Shown in pieces: positions 16,811-25,526 of a stretch of DNA of 64,000 nucleotides. Location: NCBI RefSeq assembly GCF_027484205.1, contig NZ_JAIXUB010000026.1:186001-250000 (forward strand), read 5' to 3'. The notes under the pieces were generated by a model. The model was not told the origin of the DNA. It saw nothing but the letters and a program-made list of their open reading frames with translations, and did not search any database. How positions within the stretch are numbered: position 1 is the stretch's first letter; the number at the start of each line of letters is the position of its first letter. The position numbers and the translations under genes are program-made. This stretch comes from Flavobacterium sp. GTDB lineage: Bacteria; Bacteroidota; Bacteroidia; Flavobacteriales; Flavobacteriaceae.

Positions 16811-17398
16811 TTATCTTCCTTTTTTGTTGCAAAATCTCATTTTATAATCTGGTCTTGCTTTTCCATCCATGATATTTTGTAATTTCTTTTTTATTAACGT
16901 ACGTTTTAGTGTAGATATTTTATCTGTGAATAAAATTCCTTCAATATGATCGTATTCGTGTTGTATTACTCTGGCAATCAAGCCGTCATAAACTTCAGTT
17001 TTTTTGTTAAAATTTTCGTCAAAGTACTCAATTGTAATTTTTTCATTTCTATAAACATCTTCACGCACATCAGGAATACTCAAACAACCTTCGTTAAAAC
17101 CCCATTCATCTCCTTCTTCTTTCAACATTTTGGCGTTGATGAATGTTTGTTTAAATCCTTTTAACTGTTCTTGTTCTTCTTTTGATAAATCTTCACTATC
17201 ACTGAATGGTTCGGTATCAATTACAAATAAACGAACTGCTTCTCCAACTTGAGGTGCTGCTAATCCAACACCATAAGCATTATACATGGTATCGTACATA
17301 TTAGCTATAAATTCATTTAGATTTGGATAATCTTTAGAAATATCAGCACATACTTTTCTTAAAACAGGATCGCCGTAGCCTACAATTGGTAATATCAT
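16811..17398 (-). CDS. def: Peptide deformylase
   Basis: A 195-residue enzyme with all three family motifs: GVGLAAPQVG (about 44-53), EGCLSIP (about 103-109) and QHEYDHIEG (about 145-153). The Cys and the two His bind the metal and the Glu is the catalytic base. It removes the formyl group from the N-terminal Met of new proteins. An insertion between motifs 1 and 2 (EDLSKEEQEQLKGF) is typical of Bacteroidetes type III-like deformylases. A -7 element TACTTTTG lies at 17449-17456 on the minus strand. Confidence 0.97.
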   Translation of the reverse strand: MILPIVGYGDPVLRKVCADISKDYPNLNEFIANMYDTMYNAYGVGLAAPQVGEAVRLFVIDTEPFSDSEDLSKEEQEQLKGFKQTFINAKMLKEEGDEWGFNEGCLSIPDVREDVYRNEKITIEYFDENFNKKTEVYDGLIARVIQHEYDHIEGILFTDKISTLKRTLIKKKLQNIMDGKARPDYKMRFCNKKGR

Positions 17399-17448
17399 TC
17401 TTATTATTGATTTCTTATTTTAAATTTTAGATTTTTTAATCCGAAGTG

Positions 17449-17456
17449 CAAAAGTA
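17449..17456 (-). promoter_or_regulatory. -7 element of def
   Basis: Minus-strand TACTTTTG, an exact TAnnTTTG match, 50 bp upstream of the def start. It is only 15 bp past the mqo stop codon, so def is probably transcribed independently of mqo. Confidence 0.5.
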
Positions 17457-17470
17457 ATTAAAAAAATAAA

Positions 17471-18949
17471 TTAGTGTTGTAATTTCAAGGTTTTGCTTGT
17501 TTTTTCTCTAATTGCTTTACATAATTCTGGATTTTCATTCAACGATTGACCATAAGATGGAATCATATCTTTTAGTTTTTTCTGCCATTTTTCAGAACTC
17601 ATTTCCTCTTTGAAACATTGCTTTAAAACATCAATCATTGCAGACACAGCTGTCGAAGCTCCAGGTGAAGCGCCAAGCAAACAAGCCAAAGTTCCATCAG
17701 AGCAGGTTACAATTTCAGTACCAAATTCTAATGTTCCTCCTTCTTTATCATCTTTCTTGATGATTTGAACACGTTGTCCAGCATCGAGTAATTCCCAATC
17801 TTCCATAACAGCATTTGGAAAATATTCGCGTAAAGCATCCATTCTTTTTTCATCTGATTGCATTACTTGTTCAATCAAATATTTTGTTAAAGGCATGTTA
17901 TTCCAACCTGCATAAAGCATTGGTTTTATGTTATCTAATTCTATTGAATCTAATAAATCTAAGTAAGAACCATTCTTTAAAAATTTGGTTGAAAAACCTG
18001 CAAATGGTCCAAAAAGAAGTTCTTTTTTTCCATTAATGATTCGCGTGTCTAAATGTGGAACCGACATTGGTGGCGCTCCAACAGATGCTTTTCCATAAAC
18101 TTTGGAATGATGTTTTTGAATTACTTCTTCATTCTTACATTTTAACCATTGTCCGCCAACAGGAAATCCTCCATAACCTTCAGCTTCTTTTATATCGGCT
18201 TCTTGCAAAAGCAATAATGATGCTCCACCAGCGCCAATGAAAACAAATTTTGCGTTGGATTTTATTTTTTCATCGGATTTCAAATCTTTAATTTTCAGAC
18301 GCCAAGTTTTATCTTCTTTTTTCTTTATTCTTTTAACTTCGTGATTATAATGAACATAAACGCCTTCCTGTTTTGATAAATAGTCAAGCATTCGTTTTGT
18401 CAATTCGCCAAAGTCTACATCAGTACCAAAATCCATTTTCGTAGCAGCAATTGCTTCCGTTTCAATTCTATTTTGAATTACTAATGGCATCCACGATTTT
18501 AGTTGTTCCAAATCAGTACTAAATTTCATTTCTGAAAAAAGCGGATTTTGAATTAATGCTTGGTGACGATTTTTTAGAAACTCAATATTTTCTTTTCCCC
18601 AAACAAAACTCAAATGTGGAATGGAATGGATAAAATTTTCAGGATTTGATAATTTATTATGTTCAACTAAATAACTCCAAAACTGACGTGTTACCTCAAA
18701 TTGTTCAGCAATTTTGATGGCTTTTTTATCGTCAATATTTCCATCTTCCTTTTGTGGTGTGTAATTTAATTCGCAAAAAGCAGAATGACCTGTTCCTGCG
18801 TTATTCCAAGCAGAGGAACTTTCTTGTGCCGGTTTGTCTAATCTTTCGTAAATTTCAATGGTAATATCAGGTTGCAATTCTTTTAGAAAAACACCTAAAG
18901 TGGCACTCATTATTCCGGTTCCGATAAGGATTACATCAGGTTGATTCAT
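17471..18949 (-). CDS. mqo: Malate:quinone oxidoreductase
   Basis: A 492-residue FAD enzyme of usual length. The N-terminal Rossmann motif is DVILIGTGIMSATLGVFLKE. Further Mqo signatures are SSAWNNAGTGHSAFCELNYT (about 45-64), FVFIGAGGASLLLLQ (about 230-245) and the FAD-binding end CLLGASPGASTAVSAMIDVL. It oxidises malate to oxaloacetate and passes electrons to menaquinone at the cytoplasmic membrane, feeding the respiratory chain that includes the cbb3 oxidase of this window. It lies between def and ruvX, an order that looks like an insertion into a housekeeping cluster. Confidence 0.96.
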   Translation of the reverse strand: MNQPDVILIGTGIMSATLGVFLKELQPDITIEIYERLDKPAQESSSAWNNAGTGHSAFCELNYTPQKEDGNIDDKKAIKIAEQFEVTRQFWSYLVEHNKLSNPENFIHSIPHLSFVWGKENIEFLKNRHQALIQNPLFSEMKFSTDLEQLKSWMPLVIQNRIETEAIAATKMDFGTDVDFGELTKRMLDYLSKQEGVYVHYNHEVKRIKKKEDKTWRLKIKDLKSDEKIKSNAKFVFIGAGGASLLLLQEADIKEAEGYGGFPVGGQWLKCKNEEVIQKHHSKVYGKASVGAPPMSVPHLDTRIINGKKELLFGPFAGFSTKFLKNGSYLDLLDSIELDNIKPMLYAGWNNMPLTKYLIEQVMQSDEKRMDALREYFPNAVMEDWELLDAGQRVQIIKKDDKEGGTLEFGTEIVTCSDGTLACLLGASPGASTAVSAMIDVLKQCFKEEMSSEKWQKKLKDMIPSYGQSLNENPELCKAIREKTSKTLKLQH

Positions 18950-19037
18950 CTTTTTTATGTATATTGTATTTTTTGTAGTTAATAATATTTACTATTGTAA
19001 AATGGATTTTTACATTATACAACAATACAATATTACA

Positions 19038-19457
19038 TTATACAATTTTATATCGTAATAAATAATCTTGAAGCATTATTGTTGCAGCTATTTCATCTAC
19101 CAAACCTTTGTTTTGGCGTTGCTTCTTTTTCAATCCGCTATCAATCATGGTTTGAAATGCCATTTTAGAAGTAAATCGTTCATCAACTCTATCTAACTTC
19201 ATATCTGGAAATTCTGATTTGAATTTGGTAACAAATTTTTCGATAATTTCAGCACTTTCAGAAGGTTGACCATTCATTTGTTTAGGTTCACCTATAATTA
19301 CTTTTTCAACTTTTTCGTTAGTAAAATACTCTTTCAAAAAAGCAATTGTTGTTTCTGATGGAATTGTTGTTAAACCAGATGCAATTATTTGAAATTCATC
19401 GGTAACGGCAATTCCAGTTCTTTTTATTCCGTAATCAATAGATAGAATTCTTGGCAT
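19038..19457 (-). CDS. ruvX: RuvX/YqgF (putative pre-16S rRNA nuclease)
   Basis: A 139-residue RNase H-fold protein. It opens with ILSIDYGIKRTGIAVTDEFQ, which carries the first catalytic Asp, followed by KVIIGEPKQMNGQPSESAE, the DERFTSKMAF motif and a C-terminal EIAATIMLQDYL with the last acidic residue. In E. coli the homologue trims the 5' end of 16S rRNA. The length is normal. It is divergent from dapD, with a -7 element for the latter at 19497-19504. Confidence 0.94.
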   Translation of the reverse strand: MPRILSIDYGIKRTGIAVTDEFQIIASGLTTIPSETTIAFLKEYFTNEKVEKVIIGEPKQMNGQPSESAEIIEKFVTKFKSEFPDMKLDRVDERFTSKMAFQTMIDSGLKKKQRQNKGLVDEIAATIMLQDYLLRYKIV

Positions 19458-19496
19458 TATTTTTTTTGTAAAGATACTAAATAACCTAACTTGTTT

Positions 19497-19504
19497 TATA
19501 TTTG
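19497..19504 (+). promoter_or_regulatory. -7 element of dapD
   Basis: TATATTTG, an exact TAnnTTTG match, ends 15 bp before the dapD ATG, giving a leader of roughly 10 nt. Confidence 0.55.
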
Positions 19505-19519
19505 TGAAAATTTAAAAAA

Positions 19520-20359
19520 ATGCAAAACTTACAATCAATTATAGAAAAAGCTTGGGAAAACCGAGAATTATTAAAAGAAGAAACTACAATTAATTCCATT
19601 AAAGAAGTTATTTTTTTACTTGACAGTGGAAAACTTAGAGTTGCTGAACCAATAAACAATGCTTCGACATCGAACAACACAAGTTCATGGCAAGTAAACG
19701 AATGGGTTAAAAAAGCAGTAGTTATGTATTTTCCTATTCAAAAAATGGAAACACATGAGGTTGGGATTTTTGAATATCATGATAAAATGTTATTAAAAAC
19801 TGGTTATGCTGAAAAAGGAATTCGTGTAGTTCCTCCTGCTGTAGCTAGATATGGTGCTTATATTTCGAAAGGTGTAATCTTGATGCCAAGTTATGTAAAC
19901 ATTGGTGCTTATGTTGATGAAGGAACAATGGTTGACACTTGGGCAACAGTAGGAAGTTGTGCTCAAATTGGCAAAGATGTTCATTTAAGTGGTGGCGTTG
20001 GAATTGGTGGTGTTTTAGAACCATTGCAAGCTGCACCTGTTATTATTGAAGATGGCGCATTTATTGGTTCAAGATGTATAGTTGTTGAAGGAGTTCGTGT
20101 AGAAAAAGAAGCTGTTCTTGGAGCAAATGTTTGCTTAACAGCATCAACAAAAATTATTGACGTCACAGGAAGTGAACCTGTTGAATATAAAGGTTATGTT
20201 CCATCACGTTCTGTGGTAATTCCTGGAAGTTATACTAAGAAATTTGCTGCAGGTGATTTTCAAGTTCCATGCGCTTTAATTATTGGAAAAAGAAAACCAT
20301 CAACAGATTTAAAAACTTCTCTAAACGATGCTTTAAGAGAATATGATGTAGCAGTTTAA
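19520..20359 (+). CDS. dapD: 2,3,4,5-tetrahydropyridine-2,6-dicarboxylate N-succinyltransferase
   Basis: A 279-residue enzyme close to the usual 270-275. A helical N-terminal domain (1-100) is followed by left-handed beta-helix hexapeptide repeats (about 105-225), with VDTWATVGSCAQIGKDVHLS and GGVGIGGVLEPLQAAPVIIE as family signatures, and the C-terminal strand ALIIGKRKP. It transfers succinyl from succinyl-CoA to tetrahydrodipicolinate in lysine and meso-diaminopimelate synthesis. The Stealth gene starts 9 bp downstream, so the two may be co-transcribed although functionally unrelated. Confidence 0.97.
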   Translation: MQNLQSIIEKAWENRELLKEETTINSIKEVIFLLDSGKLRVAEPINNASTSNNTSSWQVNEWVKKAVVMYFPIQKMETHEVGIFEYHDKMLLKTGYAEKGIRVVPPAVARYGAYISKGVILMPSYVNIGAYVDEGTMVDTWATVGSCAQIGKDVHLSGGVGIGGVLEPLQAAPVIIEDGAFIGSRCIVVEGVRVEKEAVLGANVCLTASTKIIDVTGSEPVEYKGYVPSRSVVIPGSYTKKFAAGDFQVPCALIIGKRKPSTDLKTSLNDALREYDVAV

Positions 20360-20368
20360 GGTTTTATT

Positions 20369-21337
20369 ATGGAAGCAAAATTTGATATCGATGCTATAAT
20401 TTTATGGGTAGATGGTGATGATGAAAACCATAGAATTAAAATTTCAAAATATTTAGAAGATGATTCTGTTGTTAATTTAATAGGATTTAAAACTCGATAC
20501 AATCAAAGTAATGAAATTAAATATTGTGTAGATTCCATTATCAAGTTTGCACCATACATTAAAAACATATACATAATAACCGATAACCAAGTTCCTCCTT
20601 TCTATAAAGAAGCTGATTTAGAAAAATACAATAAAGTTAAAATCATTGATCACACGGTAATCTTTAAAGGTTATGAAGACTTTTTGCCTGTTTTTAATTC
20701 AAATGCAATTGAAACAATGGCAGTTAATATTCCAAATCTATCAGAAAATTATATTTGTTTTAATGATGATATGATTTTAATTAAACCTACAAAACCAAGT
20801 GATTTTTTTGACAGTAATGGTGTTCCAATCATTAGAGGTAAATTCATGTCATTTGAATCTGATAAACTTCATAAAAAATTAGCTTTAAAATTGGGTTTAA
20901 AAAAGCCAAGAAAAAGAGAATATTTAGGATATACTCGCAAACAAGATTTCTTTTTCAAATTAATGAATCAATCCAAAAAAATTTGTATCAATCATACTCC
21001 ATTTACATTTAGAAAATCTACCATGGAAAATTTTTACAAATTAAATCCTGACATTTTTCTGAACAATATTAGTTTTAAATTTAGAAGTGGTAAAAATGTT
21101 TTAACTCAATCAATATCAGCTTTCGAAGAAGTTCAAAAAAATAATGCCACACTGAAAAATGATTATCAACTAATACAAATTGATTCACCTAAAAAAAATA
21201 TATTTTGGATTAAGCTTAGATTATTTTTGGGTAAAATCAACTCCAATAAGATTTTTTTAAATATTCAAAGTTTAGATTTATATTCAGATGCTAAAGTGGA
21301 CTACATAAAAAAATGGTTAGATAAATTGTATATTTGA
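20369..21337 (+). CDS. Stealth-family sugar-phosphotransferase
   Basis: A 322-residue protein with Stealth conserved region 1 (DAIILWVDGDDENH at about 7-20), CR2 (NEIKYCVDSIIKFAPYIKNI to FNDDMILIKPTKPSDFF, about 50-150) and a CR3-like part with INHTPFTFRKSTM. Stealth proteins are capsular hexose-1-phosphate transferases that use UDP-sugars, and the DD pair in NDDM is the likely metal or catalytic site. It probably modifies surface polysaccharide. It is followed by another glycosyltransferase gene 36 bp away and, on the other strand, by two more. Confidence 0.9.
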   Translation: MEAKFDIDAIILWVDGDDENHRIKISKYLEDDSVVNLIGFKTRYNQSNEIKYCVDSIIKFAPYIKNIYIITDNQVPPFYKEADLEKYNKVKIIDHTVIFKGYEDFLPVFNSNAIETMAVNIPNLSENYICFNDDMILIKPTKPSDFFDSNGVPIIRGKFMSFESDKLHKKLALKLGLKKPRKREYLGYTRKQDFFFKLMNQSKKICINHTPFTFRKSTMENFYKLNPDIFLNNISFKFRSGKNVLTQSISAFEEVQKNNATLKNDYQLIQIDSPKKNIFWIKLRLFLGKINSNKIFLNIQSLDLYSDAKVDYIKKWLDKLYI

Positions 21338-21373
21338 ACAAAAAATAAGAATACAACAAAAATTAAGCTATAA

Positions 21374-22186
21374 ATGAAATCAAAGGAAGTACCCTATTCA
21401 ATAATTTCTGAGTTAAAGTTACGATTACTTAATACCAAAAAGTTAAAAAATTTTGAAGGTAATGAAATACCCGTAATCGTTTCATTAACCTCAATCCCTT
21501 TCAGACTAAACAGGTTACATCTTGTAGTGAAAAGTTTGCTAATTCAAACCAATAAACCAAAAAAAATAATTTTGTGGTTAGATAGTTCTTTGGAAAACAA
21601 AATCCCAAATAATTTGAAAAGACTTTTTGGTGATATTTTCACAATAGAATTTACAACTTTAAATAGTTCTCATGTGAAGCTAGTTCCAACGCTAGAAAAA
21701 TATCCAAATGAAATTATAGTTACTTGCGATGATGATTTAATGTATGACAAAGATTGGTTGAAAGGATTGTATGAAGAACATTTAAAAAGTCCAAAAGATA
21801 TTATTGCTTATACATTACGCCAAATTCAATATGATGACGATAATAATATATTACCGTATAATCAATGGAAATTAAGAGACTTGTCAAAACCAAGTACTTT
21901 TTTAGCATTAGGTTATAATGGAATTTTATATCCTCCAAATTCTTTACCTAAAGAAACTTTAAATTCTGAACTGTACATGAAATTAGCCCCAAAGGCAGAT
22001 GATTTATGGTTTAAAGCTATGGCAATACTTAATAAAACTAATATTAAAAAAGTATCTATTACACCTAAGCAAAATATTCCAATAATGGCTACTCAAAAAG
22101 TATCTTTAAAAAAACAAAACGTTGGAAAACTAAAAAACAATCAACAATGGGATGCATTAGTTGAACATTTTAATATCAAATTATAA
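21374..22186 (+). CDS. Putative glycosyltransferase
   Basis: A 270-residue cytosolic protein. The segment PVIVSLTSIPFRLNRLHLVV followed by IQTNKPKKIILWLDSS and IIVTCDDDLMYDKDWLKGLY (about 115-135) resembles GT-A fold transferases, with DDD as the metal-binding motif. Family members are found in cell-surface glycan clusters of many bacteria, but the donor and acceptor are unknown. It is co-directional with the Stealth gene and converges with two GT2 genes, so the 20.4-23.9 kb region looks like a small glycan-modification island. Confidence 0.7.
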   Translation: MKSKEVPYSIISELKLRLLNTKKLKNFEGNEIPVIVSLTSIPFRLNRLHLVVKSLLIQTNKPKKIILWLDSSLENKIPNNLKRLFGDIFTIEFTTLNSSHVKLVPTLEKYPNEIIVTCDDDLMYDKDWLKGLYEEHLKSPKDIIAYTLRQIQYDDDNNILPYNQWKLRDLSKPSTFLALGYNGILYPPNSLPKETLNSELYMKLAPKADDLWFKAMAILNKTNIKKVSITPKQNIPIMATQKVSLKKQNVGKLKNNQQWDALVEHFNIKL

Positions 22187-22213
22187 AAAACAAGAAAATA
22201 CGATTAAAAAATT

Positions 22214-23026
22214 TTAATTAGAATCGATTCCAATTGGCGTTTTTACAACTTTATTGTCTCGAGTATTTTTTCGAATAGCGTGGTTTTTCTTCCAAGTTTC
22301 TTCATTTACATAACCGCGTTTATGGTCTAAATGCACACAAATAGCAGAATATCTAATTTGTTTTGATTTTAAACCCAAATTAAATAATCGTTCACCTAAT
22401 TCTCTGTCTTGACCACCATATTGCATTTCTTGATTAAAACCGTTTATGGCTATTAAATCTTTTTTCCATCCAGATGAATTATGACCATTCCATGAAGCAT
22501 TTGTAGGAGTTAAAAAGTTCAGTAGCTTTGACATAAAACCTTTTGAAGTGAACTTAATGTTTTTATAACTCGATGGTAAACCATTTTGTTTTAACCAATT
22601 AATATCAAAACAACGCTGATAAACAATATCCTCTTTTGTAATAGCTTTAGAAATATCCATAGGCAATTTAAAATATCCTCCGGAAAGAAAGTATCCTTTT
22701 TCTCTAAAGTTATTGTGAACTTCAACAAAATCTTGTCGAGGAATACAATCGCCATCGGTAAAAATCAAATAGTCTGAAGTAGACGCAAGAATAGCTTTGT
22801 TTAAAATTTGTGATTTTTGAAATCCGTTATCTTCTTGCCATACATGAATTATTGGAATGTCAATTTCTGTTTTTAATTTATCAATTAATTGTTTAGTTGT
22901 TTCTCTAGAACCATCATCAGCAATAATAATTTCAAAATTTCTAAATGTTTGAACACTAAATCCAATGATTACTTTTTCTAACCATTCTTCAGAATTATAA
23001 GTGCTAAAAATAACCGACATTTCCAT
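22214..23026 (-). CDS. Family 2 glycosyltransferase (paralogue A)
   Basis: A 270-residue GT-A enzyme. SVIFSTYNSEEWLEKVI opens the nucleotide-binding fold; IIADDGSRE and FTDGDCIPRQDF (about 90-101) supply the Asp residues that bind the UDP-sugar and metal. The C-terminal third with NASWNGHNSSGWKKD and YGGQDRELGERL resembles the galactosyltransferase C-terminal (Glyco_transf_7C) region with its acid/base ED/QD pair. It is strongly similar along its whole length to the next gene, 25 bp upstream on the same strand, which points to a tandem duplication. Confidence 0.88.
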   Translation of the reverse strand: MEMSVIFSTYNSEEWLEKVIIGFSVQTFRNFEIIIADDGSRETTKQLIDKLKTEIDIPIIHVWQEDNGFQKSQILNKAILASTSDYLIFTDGDCIPRQDFVEVHNNFREKGYFLSGGYFKLPMDISKAITKEDIVYQRCFDINWLKQNGLPSSYKNIKFTSKGFMSKLLNFLTPTNASWNGHNSSGWKKDLIAINGFNQEMQYGGQDRELGERLFNLGLKSKQIRYSAICVHLDHKRGYVNEETWKKNHAIRKNTRDNKVVKTPIGIDSN

Positions 23027-23051
23027 AAATTCTATTATTTTATATAGACAA

Positions 23052-23864
23052 TTAATGCTTATTTATTCCAAATTCAATTTTTACTACATTATTCTTCTTA
23101 TTGAATTTTCTAATTTCCATGTTACGTTTTATGTTTTCTAAATCAACATAATTTCTTTCATGATACAAATGCAAACAAATTGCACTGTATCTAATTTGTT
23201 TAGAGAAAATTCCTAAATTAAATAATCTTTCGCCCATTTCTCTGTCTTCTCCACCATAAGAAAGCAATTCATTAAAACCATTTACTGCTAAAATATCCGA
23301 TTTGAATCCTGATGAGTTATGTCCATTCCACGATGGTTTTGTTGGTGTAACCCAATTCATAAAAGATGAAAAGAGTTTATTTTTTATGAGTTTAGAAACT
23401 TTAAAATTTAGTTTCAAACCATTTTTTGTCAACCAAGAAACTTTAAAACAATCGCCATTAGTAATTATTTCCTCAGAAATTGCATTTGACGTTTCTATTG
23501 GTAGCTTAAAATATCCACCAGATAAAAAACATCCTTGCTTTTTATTAGCCAAATGAGTAGCTACAAAATCTTTTCGCGGAATACAATCACCATCAGTAAA
23601 AAGCAAATAATCTGAAGTAGCATTTTCAATGGCTTTATTTAAAATTTTACATTTTCTAAAACCATTATCTTCATGCCAAATATGTTTAATTTTGTTGATA
23701 AATTGATTTCTAAAACTATCAATGAGTTCTTTAGTTTTATTTGTGGAACCATCATCTGCAATAATAATTTCAAAATCCTTCTCTGTTTGAATGGTGTAAC
23801 CCAATAAAACCTTGCGCAACCACTCTTCAGAATTGTAAGTAGAAATTATTACTGAAATTTTCAT
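23052..23864 (-). CDS. Family 2 glycosyltransferase (paralogue B)
   Basis: About 270 residues from ATG 23864 (MKISVIISTYNSEEWLRKV), preferred because it aligns with the paralogue; an in-frame ATG at 23873 adds three residues. It carries IIADDGSTNKTKEL, FTDGDCIPRKDF, SWNGHNSSGFKSD and YGGEDREMGERLF, the same landmarks as its neighbour. The two share most residues but differ in the middle (about 120-170), the likely acceptor region, so they may add different linkages. It probably acts in lipopolysaccharide or other surface glycan synthesis with the acyltransferase gene 88 bp upstream. Confidence 0.88.
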   Translation of the reverse strand: MKISVIISTYNSEEWLRKVLLGYTIQTEKDFEIIIADDGSTNKTKELIDSFRNQFINKIKHIWHEDNGFRKCKILNKAIENATSDYLLFTDGDCIPRKDFVATHLANKKQGCFLSGGYFKLPIETSNAISEEIITNGDCFKVSWLTKNGLKLNFKVSKLIKNKLFSSFMNWVTPTKPSWNGHNSSGFKSDILAVNGFNELLSYGGEDREMGERLFNLGIFSKQIRYSAICLHLYHERNYVDLENIKRNMEIRKFNKKNNVVKIEFGINKH

Positions 23865-23951
23865 AGTACACAAACATAAAAATAAATAGTTTGATATGCA
23901 AAACTTTAATTCATTTATAGCACAACTAACTAATTTGTAATTTAAAACAAA

Positions 23952-24827
23952 TTAAACACTTTTTTTATGCTTCCAACGTTTATGTGTCCATAAATAAAAC
24001 TCTGGTGCTTCTTTAATTAAAACCTCTACTTTTTTTAGAAAAATCTCAGTAATTTCAAAATCGGGAATTTCAGTAACATTTTCCGAAAGTAATTCTAAAT
24101 CAGCTTCATAATAGCCACGTTTTACTTTTCTAACTTTCAAAAAAACCATATTCATGTCATATCGTTTTGCTAAAACTTCAGCACCAACGTGAACTGGAGT
24201 TTCAATTCCCATGAAAGTACTCCAATATGTTTTTGTTTTTATTTGTGGCGATTGATCACTTGCAAATCCATAAAGACTTAAAACACCGTCTCTAGAGTTT
24301 CTTTCGATTGTTGGTCTAGTTTCTCTCGTTGTTATCAATTCTGCCTTAAACCTTGAGCGAATATTTCGAACAAGTTTATCAAAATACTTGTTGTTTACTC
24401 TTTTATAAATTCCAAAACCTTTAAAAGTAATATATTTATTCATGGACAAAACCCATTCGTAACTTGCATAATGTGAACAAAGTAACGCCACACTTTTTCC
24501 TTTTTTTTCTAAATCTAAATAAACATCTAAGTTTGTAAATGAAAACCTTTTTTCAATCTCTTTTTGTGATATGGTCATGGTTTTAATCATTTCTAAAAAC
24601 ATATCACACATGTGAGCGTAAAACTTTTTTTCAATAGAAATTCGTTCATCAATAGATAAATTTGGCAATGCCATTGCTATATTATCTCTTACTATTTTTT
24701 TTCTGTATTTTATAATTCTGTAAACTAGTATATAAACAAAATCAGAAAAGATATATAATAATCTAAATGGAAGTATTGAAATTAGCCAAAGAATTGGATA
24801 TAAAAAAATAAATAATAAAAGTTGCAT
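23952..24827 (-). CDS. Lipid A-type lysophospholipid acyltransferase (LpxL/HtrB family)
   Basis: About 291 residues from ATG 24827. An N-terminal membrane anchor (about 1-30) is followed by SHYASYEW, the H-x4-E catalytic motif (about 118-125), then GFASDQSP and WSTFMGIETPVHVGAEVLAK. It transfers an acyl chain to a lipid A precursor at the inner membrane. The frame extends to a TTG at 24845, but a minus-strand -7 element at 24843-24850 puts transcription start near 24838, so the ATG at 24827 is chosen. Confidence 0.88.
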   Translation of the reverse strand: MQLLLFIFLYPILWLISILPFRLLYIFSDFVYILVYRIIKYRKKIVRDNIAMALPNLSIDERISIEKKFYAHMCDMFLEMIKTMTISQKEIEKRFSFTNLDVYLDLEKKGKSVALLCSHYASYEWVLSMNKYITFKGFGIYKRVNNKYFDKLVRNIRSRFKAELITTRETRPTIERNSRDGVLSLYGFASDQSPQIKTKTYWSTFMGIETPVHVGAEVLAKRYDMNMVFLKVRKVKRGYYEADLELLSENVTEIPDFEITEIFLKKVEVLIKEAPEFYLWTHKRWKHKKSV

Positions 24828-24842
24828 TCGCTTAAATTTTTG

Positions 24843-24850
24843 CAAATATA
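24843..24850 (-). promoter_or_regulatory. -7 element of the acyltransferase gene
   Basis: Minus-strand TATATTTG, an exact consensus match, 16 bp from the ATG at 24827. Together with 24879-24886 it forms a compact divergent promoter. Confidence 0.6.
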
Positions 24851-24878
24851 ATCAAAACAAAATTCTTGAACTTTACAT

Positions 24879-24886
24879 TATATTTG
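24879..24886 (+). promoter_or_regulatory. -7 element of the threonylcarbamoyl-AMP synthase gene
   Basis: TATATTTG on the plus strand, 12 bp before the ATG at 24899, which implies a leader of fewer than 10 nt. Confidence 0.6.
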
Positions 24887-24898
24887 CAAAAAAAATAT

Positions 24899-25465
24899 AT
24901 GGACATTAATACCGAAGTTCACAACGCATTTGAAGTCATCAAAAATGGTGGAATAATACTTTATCCAACAGATACTGTATGGGGAATTGGTTGTGATGCA
25001 ACTAATGAAGAAGCAATAAAAAAAATTTATGCCTTAAAACAGCGTGATGATTCTAAAAGCATGATTGTGCTGATGAATGGTGAAAAAATGATGTACAATG
25101 TTTTCAAAGAAATTCCTGATGTTGCCTGGGAAATTTTAGATTTATCTGAAAAACCAACGACGTTAATTTTAGATAATCCAAGAAATGTAGCCGCAAATAT
25201 TATTGCTGAGGATAAAACATTAGGTGTACGATTAGTAAAAGAACCATTTTGCTTCAAGCTAATGGAACGTATGAAACGACCGCTTGTTTCAACATCAGCA
25301 AATATTTCTGGAAACGTAACACCAAAAACTTTCAAAGAAATTAGTCCCGAAATTATTAAAGGTGTAGACTATGTAGTAAATTTGCAACATGATAAAGTTT
25401 GTAAAAATCCATCCACGATTATAAAACTAACGTTAGACAATCAGGTAAAAATAATAAGAAAATAA
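24899..25465 (+). CDS. L-threonylcarbamoyladenylate synthase (Sua5/YrdC family)
   Basis: A 188-residue enzyme with GGIILYPTDTVWGIGCDATN (about 17-36), KQRDDSKSMIVLM and the end motif RPLVSTSANISGN (about 138-150), all typical of YrdC/TsaC. It makes threonylcarbamoyl-AMP from Thr, bicarbonate and ATP for the t6A37 modification of tRNAs. It is the short form without the Sua5 C-terminal domain. The frame extends upstream to a TTG at 24866, but that precedes the promoter, so ATG 24899 is used. The CCA-transferase gene follows in the same direction. Confidence 0.94.
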   Translation: MDINTEVHNAFEVIKNGGIILYPTDTVWGIGCDATNEEAIKKIYALKQRDDSKSMIVLMNGEKMMYNVFKEIPDVAWEILDLSEKPTTLILDNPRNVAANIIAEDKTLGVRLVKEPFCFKLMERMKRPLVSTSANISGNVTPKTFKEISPEIIKGVDYVVNLQHDKVCKNPSTIIKLTLDNQVKIIRK

Positions 25466-25496
25466 ATGTTTCTGGTTTCATGTTATTGTTCCTGAT

Positions 25497-25519
25497 ACTT
25501 GAAACTTGAAACTTGAAAC
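25497..25519. repeat. Three direct copies of ACTTGAAA
   Basis: An 8 bp unit repeated in tandem (third copy partial) directly before the CCA-transferase start. It creates an in-frame TTG codon at 25506 that is unlikely to be a start. Confidence 0.7.
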
Positions 25520-25526
25520 AATATTA

